From: Algibacter sp. L3A6
Lineage (GTDB): Bacteria > Bacteroidota > Bacteroidia > Flavobacteriales > Flavobacteriaceae
Direction of reading: 5' to 3'
Length of the DNA: 64,000 bases
NCBI RefSeq assembly: GCF_009796825.1
Contig: NZ_CP047030.1
Coordinates: 1,339,501 to 1,403,500, forward strand
Every line of letters starts with the position of its first letter. Within the stretch, counting starts at the first letter, position 1. Below the pieces are notes generated by a model. That model ran no database searches. It was not told where the DNA came from and worked only from the letters and a program-made list of their open reading frames with translations. Below, in pieces: positions 52,750 to 61,437 of this stretch. The position numbers and the translations under genes are program-made.

Positions 52750-53109
52750 TTAAAAGTGGTAAAAAGCACCTTCTAAGTGCTCAATACTGAAATCTTTTCC
52801 TTGCTTTACAATAGCAACAACATCAAAACGAACTTCTACATCGAGATCGTTTGCAATCACGTATGCATCAATAGCTTTTACTAAACGTTGAATCTGTTTT
52901 GGTTTTACAAAATCTTGAGGATTTCCGAAGTTATTAGTAGATCTTGTTTTAACTTCTACAACCGCCAGAACATCTTCTTTTTTCGCAATAATATCAACTT
53001 CCGCCTTTTGGTATCGGTAATTACGCGCCACAATAGCGTATCCGTTTTTCAACAGAAAATCGACAGCTAACTGCTCTCCTTTTTTACCGAGTTCGTTGTG
53101 TTTTGCCAT
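52750..53109 (-). CDS. YraN / UPF0102 family protein
   Basis: 119 residues of the restriction-endonuclease-like fold: GKKGEQLAVDFLLKNGY, then the E-x-D-I-I and VVEVKTRS motifs. The family usually sits beside lep or ribosomal genes and its role is unknown. It ends 8 bases before the convergent TlpA-like gene. Confidence 0.9.
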   Translation of the reverse strand: MAKHNELGKKGEQLAVDFLLKNGYAIVARNYRYQKAEVDIIAKKEDVLAVVEVKTRSTNNFGNPQDFVKPKQIQRLVKAIDAYVIANDLDVEVRFDVVAIVKQGKDFSIEHLEGAFYHF

Positions 53110-53124
53110 GGCATCAAAGTTTAT

Positions 53125-54288
53125 TTATCCTCTAAACAAGAAGAAATCATCTTTCATATCTTCAATTTGAGCATCTTCATTAGTGATAATATAATCAATT
53201 GCTTTAGATGTAAAAGCATCACCTTTTTCTGTTAAGGAAACAATATTTTTTTCAAACTGAATCATATTGTTTTTAAGCGCCAAATCTAATACCGTTTTAG
53301 AACGTACTTTTTGCCAATTAATATGTTCGTTAAGGTGATTTACGTGGCGTTCGCGCGCTTCAGTATGGTTTTTTAAATGGAGTAGAAACGTTAATAACGA
53401 TACTTCTGTACGCTGTTGCTTTTCTCTATAAATTACAGCAATAACACCTTTACTTGGCGCAAATAAATAAACAGCCAAAAATAGTAAACCAAGCATAGTG
53501 GTTATCGATCCTGCAATGGAAGCATCAAGAAAATGCGCTAACCAATATCCAGAAATCGCACTAAAAACACCAAAACAAATCGCTAAAACAAGCATGCGTT
53601 TTAAATTATTAGTCAGTAAATAAGCCGTAGCCGCAGGAGAAATCATAAGTGCAACTACTAAAATAGCTCCAACGGCATCGAACGCTCCAACGGTGGTTAT
53701 AGACGATACCGTCATTAATCCATAATGTATAACTGCCGGAGAAAACCCTAACGACGCCGCTAAGCCTGCATCAAAAGTGCTTACTTTTAATTCTTTAAAA
53801 AAAGCAACCAACAAAGCAATGGTTATTAACAGAATAACACCAATAACCCATAAAGATTTTGGTCCAACATCGACACCCGAAACTATAAATCTATCAAAAG
53901 GTGTAAAGGCAAGTTCGCCAAGTAAAACGGCATCAATATCCAAGTGAATATCATTAGCGTTTTTAGCAATCATAATAACACCGATACTAAACAAAATAGG
54001 GAATACTAAACCAATAGCGGTATCTTCTTTTACTAACCCAGTTTTTTGAATATACTCTACCAGAACAACTGTAATAATACCTGTTAAAGCCGCTAACAAT
54101 ATAAGCAATGGGGAATTTAAATCTTGTGTAATAAAAAATCCAATAACAATTCCTGGTAAAATAGAATGACTAATAGCATCGCTAATCATAGCCATTTTTC
54201 TAAGCACCAAAAACGTTCCAGGAATGGCACATGCAATAGCAACCAAACTAGCAATAAGCTGTATTTCAATTTGTGCGTTACTCATCAT
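53125..54288 (-). CDS. Metal ABC-3 permease with C-terminal winged-helix-like tail
   Basis: 387 residues. The first 275 form the eight to nine membrane segments of an ABC-3 manganese/zinc/iron permease (LRKMAMISDAISHSILPG near the start, GAILVVALMISPAATAYLLT in the middle). The extra 100 residues are soluble and basic and end GDAFTSKAIDYIITNEDAQIEDMKDD, with a pattern like a DtxR-type winged helix (SLTEKGDAF). It pairs with the permease at 54278, overlapping it by 11 bases. Such tails are not part of standard MntB/ZnuB and may sense metal or dock the ATPase. Confidence 0.85.
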   Translation of the reverse strand: MMSNAQIEIQLIASLVAIACAIPGTFLVLRKMAMISDAISHSILPGIVIGFFITQDLNSPLLILLAALTGIITVVLVEYIQKTGLVKEDTAIGLVFPILFSIGVIMIAKNANDIHLDIDAVLLGELAFTPFDRFIVSGVDVGPKSLWVIGVILLITIALLVAFFKELKVSTFDAGLAASLGFSPAVIHYGLMTVSSITTVGAFDAVGAILVVALMISPAATAYLLTNNLKRMLVLAICFGVFSAISGYWLAHFLDASIAGSITTMLGLLFLAVYLFAPSKGVIAVIYREKQQRTEVSLLTFLLHLKNHTEARERHVNHLNEHINWQKVRSKTVLDLALKNNMIQFEKNIVSLTEKGDAFTSKAIDYIITNEDAQIEDMKDDFFLFRG

Positions 54289-55405
54289 TATTGTTTTGTT
54301 GATTATACAAATTGGATGCTGTTTTATATCCTTCTTCCGTTAAGCTCCATTTTTTTCCTTTAAGGGTAACGTAATGTTTATCGACTAATTTCTGGAGCGT
54401 TCCTTTTGTATAACCTTGAAAATTATTTAAAATTTTAATGGTATGCGGATGGGAGATATTATCATGCGTTTCCGCGATATGAAACATGAAAGCTAATGTT
54501 TTATGAAGCTCTAAATCTCGACGGTTTTTAATAAATCGAATTTGTTTAAAAAGCAATCCACGACTTGGAGAAAATATAAACGACACCAAAACAAAAACAC
54601 CTGCAACAATAACAATGACTGGCCCTGTAGATAAATTGTTTTGACTAGAACTAATAGCCGTTCCAAAAACCCCTGAAAAAGCACCAAAAAGAGCAGCTAA
54701 AAACACCATAAGCCCTAAGCTATTTGTCCATTGGCGTGCAGCAGCAGCAGGTGCTAAAAGCATAGCACTCATAAGTACAACACCAACCGTTTGCAAGCCT
54801 AAAACAATTGCTAAAACAATAAAGGTTGTAATTAATATATCGATAAACTTGGTATTAAAACCAAGTGTTTTAGTGTAATCGGCATCGAAAAGTAGTATTT
54901 TAAACTCTTTCCAAAAGAGTAATAAAACAAATAAACACACACCGGTTACAATAGCCATTAACCAAACATCGCTCTCTACTAAAGTTGCTGCCTGACCAAA
55001 TAAATACTTATCTAAACCAGCCTGATTAGCATTAGGTTGTTTTTGAATAAAAGTTAAAAGCAACATACCGAAACCAAAAAATAAGGATAAAATTAAGCCT
55101 AAAGCTGTATCGGATTTTAAATGTGTTTTCTTGATAATACTTCTAATCCAAAAAGTTCCCAAAAGCCCGCTAACCAAAGCACCTAAAAGCAATACATTAC
55201 TATTCTTTGCGCCTGTAATTAAAAAAGCAATCGCAATACCCGGCAAAGCAGCATGAGAAATAGCATCGCCCAAAAGACTCTGTTTTCTTAAAACAGCAAA
55301 GCTACCAAGCATCCCAGTAACAGCGCCAAGAATAGCTGTACCAAGCGTTATGGTTCTAAGTGTATAATCTGTAAAGACTAGATTAAAATATTCTGTTATA
55401 TCCAT
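54278..55405 (-). CDS. Metal ABC-3 permease with C-terminal winged-helix-like tail
   Basis: 375 residues with the same layout as the permease at 53125: membrane part (about 1-280, GSFAVLRKQSLLGDAISHAALPGIA and MLLAPAAAARQWT) and a soluble tail (about 290-365, ending KGKKWSLTEEGYKTASNL). The two permeases would form a heterodimeric pore. The genes overlap by 11 bases, so they are translationally coupled. Confidence 0.87.
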   Translation of the reverse strand: MDITEYFNLVFTDYTLRTITLGTAILGAVTGMLGSFAVLRKQSLLGDAISHAALPGIAIAFLITGAKNSNVLLLGALVSGLLGTFWIRSIIKKTHLKSDTALGLILSLFFGFGMLLLTFIQKQPNANQAGLDKYLFGQAATLVESDVWLMAIVTGVCLFVLLLFWKEFKILLFDADYTKTLGFNTKFIDILITTFIVLAIVLGLQTVGVVLMSAMLLAPAAAARQWTNSLGLMVFLAALFGAFSGVFGTAISSSQNNLSTGPVIVIVAGVFVLVSFIFSPSRGLLFKQIRFIKNRRDLELHKTLAFMFHIAETHDNISHPHTIKILNNFQGYTKGTLQKLVDKHYVTLKGKKWSLTEEGYKTASNLYNQQNNNDE

Positions 55406-55459
55406 TTCTATTATATTGAACGCGTTGTTTTTTGTTGCAACAAGCCTTATAAACTATAA

Positions 55460-56197
55460 TTATTCCTGAATACTCACTTTATAATTTATACCGTAGGTTT
55501 TAGTTAAATTATCGTCGTTAAAAATATCCTTAACGGGACCCGTGGCAATTTTTTTCACGTTTAAAAAGGTAACCCAATCGAAATACTCAGGAACAGTTTG
55601 CAAATCGTGGTGCACTACAACTACCGTTTTCCCAGCTTTTCGAAGTTCTTTCAAAATATTGATTATCGCAATTTCGGTAGTAGCATCTACACCTTGAAAC
55701 GGCTCGTCCATAAAATAGATCGATGCGTTTTGCACCAAAGCACGTGCTAAAAATATACGTTGTTGTTGCCCTCCAGAAAGCTGACTAATTTGCCTGTTTT
55801 TAAAAGCAAGCATACCAACTTTTTCCAACGCTTCTAAAGATTCTTTTTTTTCTTTTAGACCAGGACGTTTAATCCAACCTAAACTTCCATAAGTCCCCAT
55901 AGTCACAACATCTAAGGCCGTAGTAGGGAAATCCCAATCTACACTTCCTTTTTGTGGCACATAGGCTACTAAATGACGTTGTTTTTCATAGCTCTTGCCA
56001 AAAATAGATACACTACCTGCAATAGGTTTTAAAATCCCTAAAATAGATTTTATAAGCGTCGATTTCCCTGCTCCATTTGGCCCCACAATAGCCATAAGCA
56101 CACCTTCGGGAATTTCTAAATCAATATCCCAAAGTACGGGTTTATAGTTATAAGCCACCGTTAAATCGTCAACCTGAACTGCTATATTTTTTTTCAT
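55460..56197 (-). CDS. Metal ABC transporter ATPase
   Basis: 245 residues: Walker A GPNGAGKS (38-45), signature LSGGQQQR (about 139-146), Walker B IYFMDEPF and H-loop VVHHDL. The closest pattern is the Mn/Zn-type importer ATPase (MntB/ZnuC). It lies 54 bases before the permease pair, and its start overlaps the kinase gene by 4 bases (ATGA). Confidence 0.95.
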   Translation of the reverse strand: MKKNIAVQVDDLTVAYNYKPVLWDIDLEIPEGVLMAIVGPNGAGKSTLIKSILGILKPIAGSVSIFGKSYEKQRHLVAYVPQKGSVDWDFPTTALDVVTMGTYGSLGWIKRPGLKEKKESLEALEKVGMLAFKNRQISQLSGGQQQRIFLARALVQNASIYFMDEPFQGVDATTEIAIINILKELRKAGKTVVVVHHDLQTVPEYFDWVTFLNVKKIATGPVKDIFNDDNLTKTYGINYKVSIQE

Positions 56198-57168
56198 GTA
56201 TTTTCAATTTTATAATAATCACTCCATGATCTAAATCGACCCACAAACATTTTTAGGTAATTTTCTGTGAGGAAAATATTAGACCAATCGAATCGTTGAG
56301 CCTGAACGCCAAGATAGAACACAAAAACCGCAAGTCCAGCTTTTGGCAATAATTGTAATTCTTTTTCTGGTATTACATTTACGTTCTGATAGCCTTTTAA
56401 AAAGCTTTCCTTTTTTGCTTCGTATTCTTTTTTATCAATTTCTATATGAAACAATTGTTTACAAAAGTAACCAATATCCAAAATTTGTGATCCGTTGCCA
56501 CAAAAATCAAAATCGAAAATGGTTATCTCAGTTTGGTTTGCAATACTCATATTATCATACCAAATATCTAAATGCACCACACCTTTTCGGGTGTTTTCAA
56601 ACTCGGCATCTTCAAAAAACCCTTCTATAGATTTCACAAATTCCACCTCTGGTAAAGTCTCTGAAAAGTATGATTTTAATTTTTGATATGGTAATTCTAA
56701 AAGTGATTTTTTGTTATAAGTAATCCGCTCGATAATTTGGTCTTGGCTGGCATGGTGTATTTTACCCATTAATTCGCCGATAGCGTAACACATATCTGTA
56801 TTTAAAAATCGAATTTTATCGCCTTCCGCAAAAGAAAACAGTACAGCATAACGAATACCTTCGGGTGCTTTTACAGTTTGTATATATGTTTGGTTTTTAT
56901 CTAAAACCGGCACAGAAACACCTAAACCGTTACTTTTTAGTTTATTTAAAAGCGTTAGCTCTTCGGTTATTTCGGTTTTAGAACGCCAATTGTAACAGTA
57001 AACCCGAAGTACATATTTTGTTTTTCCGTTGGAAATAAAATAGGTGTGATTCATTCCTGTTCTAAACAACGTGCACACGTAGCTCTTATCTAGCTCGTAT
57101 TGTTCTTTTGCAAATTCCCCAAGAGCTTCCGCAGATATGGTTGATGTTGTAACAGGAAATGTATTCAT
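56194..57168 (-). CDS. APH-family kinase inside the metal-uptake operon
   Basis: 324 residues with the aminoglycoside/choline/homoserine kinase fold: VLRVYCYNW (about 52-60), the catalytic loop VVHLDIWYDNM (about 199-209, D and N in the right places), and the metal-binding IFDFDFCG (about 215-222). It should phosphorylate a small hydroxyl-bearing molecule. Its 4-base overlap with the ATPase gene means it is translated as part of the metal-uptake unit, which is odd for this family. Substrate unknown. Confidence 0.88.
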   Translation of the reverse strand: MNTFPVTTSTISAEALGEFAKEQYELDKSYVCTLFRTGMNHTYFISNGKTKYVLRVYCYNWRSKTEITEELTLLNKLKSNGLGVSVPVLDKNQTYIQTVKAPEGIRYAVLFSFAEGDKIRFLNTDMCYAIGELMGKIHHASQDQIIERITYNKKSLLELPYQKLKSYFSETLPEVEFVKSIEGFFEDAEFENTRKGVVHLDIWYDNMSIANQTEITIFDFDFCGNGSQILDIGYFCKQLFHIEIDKKEYEAKKESFLKGYQNVNVIPEKELQLLPKAGLAVFVFYLGVQAQRFDWSNIFLTENYLKMFVGRFRSWSDYYKIENT

Positions 57169-57249
57169 GTTTTTTTTACGGTTTTGAGCCTATGTATAAA
57201 CTTTACTGATTTCTTTTCTAAATTACTTCTTACACTAGCTTTCGCAGAT

Positions 57250-57390
57250 GATTTAGCCCTGATAGCAGCGGCATCCTTTTTTTTTGAAAACTCACTTTAC
57301 TGTATGCACCAACTCTAATTTAACAACTTTATCAAAGCTGTTAAAAGTAGCTTTCACTAAAAAAAGATATAGCGAATAGCAGGATTAGCT
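57250..57390 (-). repeat. Second intergenic hairpin element, sharing the inner stem of copy A
   Basis: Plus strand: TTAGCCCTGATAGCAGCGGCATCCTTTTTTT near 57253-57285 and AAAAAAGATATAGCGAATAGCAGGATTAGC near 57360-57389. Read on the minus strand its inner part (CGCTATATCTTTTTTT and AAAAGGATGCCGC) equals that of copy A (122-275), while the outer ends differ. The about 70 bases between are AT-rich with no gene. It lies between the SBP and kinase genes. Confidence 0.65.
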
Positions 57391-57402
57391 TCTAATAAAA
57401 AC

Positions 57403-58308
57403 TTATTCTAACGCGTTAACTATGGTGTTTACATTATACTTAAACATGCCGATATAAGTACCTTCGGGTGTTCCTGTAGTACCCAGCGCATCAGAATAAA
57501 GCGACCCACCAATATCGACGTTATGATCTTTAGAGTTTACTGCAGCCTGCAGCGCCTCAATGGTACGTTTAGGCACCGAACTTTCTATAAAAATGGCTTT
57601 AATTTTATTTTCTATAATAAAGGCAGACAGGTTTTGAACATCTTGCACACCGGCTTCGGTTGCTGTTGAAATACCTTGCAGTCCGCGTACTTGAAAACCA
57701 TAGGCTTTACCAAAATAATTAAAGGCATCGTGTGCGGTTACTAAAATGCGTTTGTCTTTTGGAAGCGTTTCGATAGTACTTTTTAAAGTAGTTTGTAACG
57801 CTTTTAACTCCACGATATACTTAGCGCTATTGGCTTGAAATAGATCTTTTTTCTCAGGAAGCGCTTCGGATAATTTATCGGCTACAAATTGGGTAATCAA
57901 AATCCAATATTCGGTATTAAACCAAATGTGTGGATCGTAATTTGATGCAAAATACTCTGAACCAATTAGTGTTTTTTCGTCGATAGCATCGGAAAGTGCC
58001 ACCGTTTTAATGTTTCGCATTTTTTCGAAAATCTCTACGAGCTTACCTTCTAAGTGCAGACCATTGTAAAAAATAATATCGGCACCAGACAACTTACTTA
58101 CATCGCCTTCACTGGCTTTATAAAGGTGCGGATCTACACCGCTCCCCATTAACCCTTGTACATTTACCTCATCGCCAGCTACGTTTTTAACCAAATCGGT
58201 TATCATGGATGTGGTGGTAACAATATTTAGTTTTTGGTTGGCTTTTTTATCTGTTTTGCAGCTAAAAATAATTAAGCTAACAAAAACTATGTAGATGTAT
58301 TTTTTCAT
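57403..58308 (-). CDS. Metal-binding ABC transporter lipoprotein (Mn/Zn type)
   Basis: 301 residues: lipoprotein signal with C17 (LIIFSCKTDKK) and the helical cluster A-I binding fold. The four expected metal ligands are seen: H in DPHLYKASEGD (about 62), H in YDPHIWFN (about 126), E in FIESSVPKR (about 235) and D in LYSDALG (about 270). H, H, E, D matches Mn/Fe-binding members (PsaA, MntA) more than zinc ZnuA, which has a third histidine. It delivers metal to the permeases at 53-55 kb. Confidence 0.9.
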   Translation of the reverse strand: MKKYIYIVFVSLIIFSCKTDKKANQKLNIVTTTSMITDLVKNVAGDEVNVQGLMGSGVDPHLYKASEGDVSKLSGADIIFYNGLHLEGKLVEIFEKMRNIKTVALSDAIDEKTLIGSEYFASNYDPHIWFNTEYWILITQFVADKLSEALPEKKDLFQANSAKYIVELKALQTTLKSTIETLPKDKRILVTAHDAFNYFGKAYGFQVRGLQGISTATEAGVQDVQNLSAFIIENKIKAIFIESSVPKRTIEALQAAVNSKDHNVDIGGSLYSDALGTTGTPEGTYIGMFKYNVNTIVNALE

Positions 58309-58346
58309 GAATTTTAATTTTTGTGAAATTACTAAAAAGCAATTAA

Positions 58347-60596
58347 TTATTTCAATGAATATCTTAAACCTAAAAAGGCTCTAATTCCTTGGTTTGGTGC
58401 GTAAACATAAGTTGGATCGAAAGTTAGTCCGTAAGGATTATCTGGAGTAACTTGTGCGTTGCCATTGTTATCGAAAGTAACGTCTTTATCGAACGGATCG
58501 TTTGCGCGAGCAATAATAAACGGATTACCTTTATTTGGCGTCCAGTTTAATAGGTTTTTAACACCACCATAAATTTCTAAATTTTCAAGACCATCGAAGG
58601 TTAATTGTATATTTTGAATACTCCAAACAGGTGAATTTTCACTTCTAGGATCTAAATCGCTCAATAAAGGCAATCGCATAGGGCCATAAATATTACCAGT
58701 ATAATCTACCGACAGGTTGTATTTGTAATTTTTATAGGTTGCCGCCCAGGTTCCGGTAAAACGCTCAGTAAGTATTTGGCGTTCTTTTATACCATTTTCT
58801 GTTTGCGACACATCTTGAAATGTACCACCAACAAGAAGTTTAACACCGCTTGTTACTATAGCATCTAAATTAACACTTACTCCTTTTGTTACTGCTTTAC
58901 CATCTAAATTATCGTATATAATTTGATTTGGATTAGTATCATAATCTGGTAAAATTAAGTTTGAAAAATGAGTATACCATGTCGAAATATCCAACCCAAT
59001 AATAGACCCAGATTTTGTGTAGAATTTTTTAAGATAATTCAGGTTTATATTAACAGAGCGTTCTGGTTTTAATGCTTCGGCAATTACAACATCTCTGGCT
59101 CCGGTAAGTGCAGCATGCTCTTCAGTAAAAATATTAACAACTCTAAAACCTGTTCCGGCATTTACTCTAAAAACATCATCGGGTGTTGGTTTAAATTTAT
59201 ACGCAATTCGTGGCGTGAATATATTACCGTGTCTTTTATCGTAATCGTAACGCGCACCTAACAGTAAAGTGTTTTTTTTGCTTATTTTTATTTCATCTTG
59301 CGCAAAAACAGAAGGTATAACCACCTCATCGGCACCTAATGTTGCAGGTGTACTATCGTTATAATAATTATATCTAGCCGCTGCTCCAAAAAGTAAATCG
59401 TGGTTTTTAAGAGATTTATCCCAAGTAAATTGTCCGAAACCTATTTTTTGTTGCGCTAAAAACGCTGTATCACCATAAACGGAATTTTGGTCGTGATCTG
59501 TATATGAAAATTGAAACATCACCTTTTCCTTAATTGGTAATTGATATTTACCTAAAAGCTCCCCGCGCTTGGTATAAATACTTTCTCCGTAGATTTCATT
59601 TCCGCCTCTATAATCGGAATTCCATTGCATCTCCCCGCCCCATCGATCTTCATAAAAAACACGGCCAGCCAAAGATAAAACTCTGTTTTCTTTACGTTTA
59701 AAATTCCATTTTTGGAAAACGGATATTCTATTCTGAAGCGTTAAATCTGTAAAATCATCACCATTATTATCTATAGGATTATTGTAGTTAAAGTAGTTAA
59801 CACCAAAAAGTAAGTTGGCTTTTTTTCCTACCCTAGTATTAAAACCTAAATCTAAATTAACCTCTCCCCAACCTGTTACGTAGCTATCCGCAAAGAAGCG
59901 CGGTGCATTTTCGGGTAACTTAGTAATAATATTAATTAAGCCTCCAACAGCTTCACTTCCATAAAGAGATGATGCAGGACCTTTTACAATTTCAATTTGT
60001 TCTATTAAAGAATTTGGAATTCCAGATAAACCATAAACCGTAGAAAGCCCACTTACAATTGGCATACCATCTATTAAAACTAAAGTATATGGCCCTTCTA
60101 AACCATTGATATGAATATCTCCCGTATTACAAACATTGCAATTTATTTGAGGGCGCACACCATTTACGTTTTGCAACGCTTCGAAAATATTTGGCGTCGG
60201 ATTCTTCTTTAAAAAAGTAGTAGAATACACTTCTACAGGCACCGGACTATCTAATCTAGAAACAGCTTTTAGCGTTCCTGTTACTACAACCTCATCTAAT
60301 AATTCAGATTCCGGCAAGTTAAAATTGATAGTTACATCTTTTGATTCAGATACTGTTATGCTTCTTTTTTGCGTTTGATAACCTGTAAACGAGGCGATGA
60401 TAGTATATTTTCCCGGTGCAACATTTTTAAAGCTAAACATACCGTTATCATTAGAAACCGCACCTTTTTGAGTTCCTTTTAAATATACGTTTACATACGG
60501 TAATGCATCGCCATTTGTAGATGTTTTACCTGTTATGGTTTGTGCCCTTACCACATAACTTAACAAACATAAAATTACAAGTATTAGATTCCTCAT
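58347..60596 (-). CDS. TonB-dependent receptor of the metal-uptake locus
   Basis: ATG 60596 begins a signal peptide (MRNLILVILCLLSYVVRAQ). The 749 residues have a CarboxypepD_reg-like domain (about 20-100), plug (about 110-215) and barrel ending FLGLRYSLK. Inside the plug lies VNGVRPQINCNVCNTGDIHI, whose CNVC may bind a metal, followed by LVLIDGMPIVSGLS and GPASSLYGSEAVGGLINIIT. It is probably the outer-membrane metal or metallophore receptor for the importer that follows. Confidence 0.92.
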   Translation of the reverse strand: MRNLILVILCLLSYVVRAQTITGKTSTNGDALPYVNVYLKGTQKGAVSNDNGMFSFKNVAPGKYTIIASFTGYQTQKRSITVSESKDVTINFNLPESELLDEVVVTGTLKAVSRLDSPVPVEVYSTTFLKKNPTPNIFEALQNVNGVRPQINCNVCNTGDIHINGLEGPYTLVLIDGMPIVSGLSTVYGLSGIPNSLIEQIEIVKGPASSLYGSEAVGGLINIITKLPENAPRFFADSYVTGWGEVNLDLGFNTRVGKKANLLFGVNYFNYNNPIDNNGDDFTDLTLQNRISVFQKWNFKRKENRVLSLAGRVFYEDRWGGEMQWNSDYRGGNEIYGESIYTKRGELLGKYQLPIKEKVMFQFSYTDHDQNSVYGDTAFLAQQKIGFGQFTWDKSLKNHDLLFGAAARYNYYNDSTPATLGADEVVIPSVFAQDEIKISKKNTLLLGARYDYDKRHGNIFTPRIAYKFKPTPDDVFRVNAGTGFRVVNIFTEEHAALTGARDVVIAEALKPERSVNINLNYLKKFYTKSGSIIGLDISTWYTHFSNLILPDYDTNPNQIIYDNLDGKAVTKGVSVNLDAIVTSGVKLLVGGTFQDVSQTENGIKERQILTERFTGTWAATYKNYKYNLSVDYTGNIYGPMRLPLLSDLDPRSENSPVWSIQNIQLTFDGLENLEIYGGVKNLLNWTPNKGNPFIIARANDPFDKDVTFDNNGNAQVTPDNPYGLTFDPTYVYAPNQGIRAFLGLRYSLK

Positions 60597-60611
60597 GTTT
60601 TTAATTTTTGA

Positions 60612-60619
60612 CAAATATA
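60612..60619 (-). promoter_or_regulatory. TAnnTTTG -7 box (TATATTTG) of the receptor gene
   Basis: Minus-strand box adjoining the 34-bp palindrome. It lies about 16 bases before the ATG at 60596, giving a very short leader. Confidence 0.55.
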
Positions 60620-60652
60620 AAAATATTTTTAGATAAGTCTAAAAATATTTTT
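60619..60652. promoter_or_regulatory. 34-bp palindromic operator of the DtxR-family regulator
   Basis: AAAAATATTTTTAGA and TCTAAAAATATTTTT are perfect reverse complements around the spacer TAAG. The core TTTAGA-TAAG-TCTAAA fits DtxR/MntR-type boxes. It occupies the region between the -7 boxes of the two divergent genes, so one factor could repress both. Confidence 0.8.
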
Positions 60653-60668
60653 AAAGTTTTAATTATTA

Positions 60669-60676
60669 TATATTTG
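60669..60676 (+). promoter_or_regulatory. TAnnTTTG -7 box (TATATTTG) of the DtxR gene
   Basis: A perfect match 23 bases before the ATG at 60699, the mirror image of the box at 60612. Confidence 0.55.
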
Positions 60677-60698
60677 TGACATCTCTAAAAAAAGCATC

Positions 60699-61355
60699 AT
60701 GGTTACCCTTACGGAAGAAAATTACATCAAAGCTATTTACCACTTAGGCAAGCAAGACGAAAACAACGTTAGCACGAATGCCATTGCTAAAGAAATGGAG
60801 ACTAAGGCCTCTTCCGTCTCTGATATGGTGAAAAAACTTTCTGAGAAAGGCTATGCTGATTATAAAAAATATCAAGGCGTTACTTTAACGAAAGAAGGAA
60901 AACTTATTGCTGTGAATATTGTTAGGAAACATAGGTTATGGGAAGTATTTTTATCCGAAAAATTAAATTTTTCCTGGGATGAAATACATGATGTTGCAGA
61001 ACAACTGGAACATATAAAATCAGAGAAGCTTATCAAGCAATTAGATGCATTTTTAGATTACCCATCTCACGATCCGCATGGTGACCCAATTCCGGACGAG
61101 AACGGAAGAATACAAAGCATCGATAAAATATTATTATCTCAAGCTCAAGTTAACAATGTTTGCATTTGTGTTGGGGTTAAAGACTCTTCTTCGGAATTTT
61201 TAAAATACCTAGACAAGCACGGTATAGCCTTAGGCACAGAGCTAAAAGTAACCAACAAAGAACCTTTTGACAACTCGATAACGATTACCATAAATCATTC
61301 GGAATTTATAATTTCTAATATTATAGCTAATAATTTATTTGTCAAATTAGCATAA
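60699..61355 (+). CDS. DtxR/MntR-family metal-dependent regulator
   Basis: 218 residues: winged helix (about 1-65, NYIKAIYHLGK and TKASSVSDMVKKLSEKGYADY), dimer domain with metal ligands in SHDPHGDPIPDENGR (about 126-140), and a FeoA/SH3-like C-terminal domain (about 145-218). With metal bound, such regulators block uptake genes. It faces the receptor gene at 58347 across the palindrome and is probably autoregulated. Confidence 0.95.
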   Translation: MVTLTEENYIKAIYHLGKQDENNVSTNAIAKEMETKASSVSDMVKKLSEKGYADYKKYQGVTLTKEGKLIAVNIVRKHRLWEVFLSEKLNFSWDEIHDVAEQLEHIKSEKLIKQLDAFLDYPSHDPHGDPIPDENGRIQSIDKILLSQAQVNNVCICVGVKDSSSEFLKYLDKHGIALGTELKVTNKEPFDNSITITINHSEFIISNIIANNLFVKLA

Positions 61356-61437
61356 CTCCTGTTTTATAAAAAAAGTATTACAAAATTAGCGTAAGGCACG
61401 AATTTTGATAAAATTTATATATCCAAAAATTCAAAAT

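Noticed and set aside
56194..57168. Antibiotic resistance gene (aminoglycoside phosphotransferase)
   Set aside because: The fold is shared by many metabolic kinases, and the gene is coupled to metal-uptake genes rather than resistance or mobile elements.
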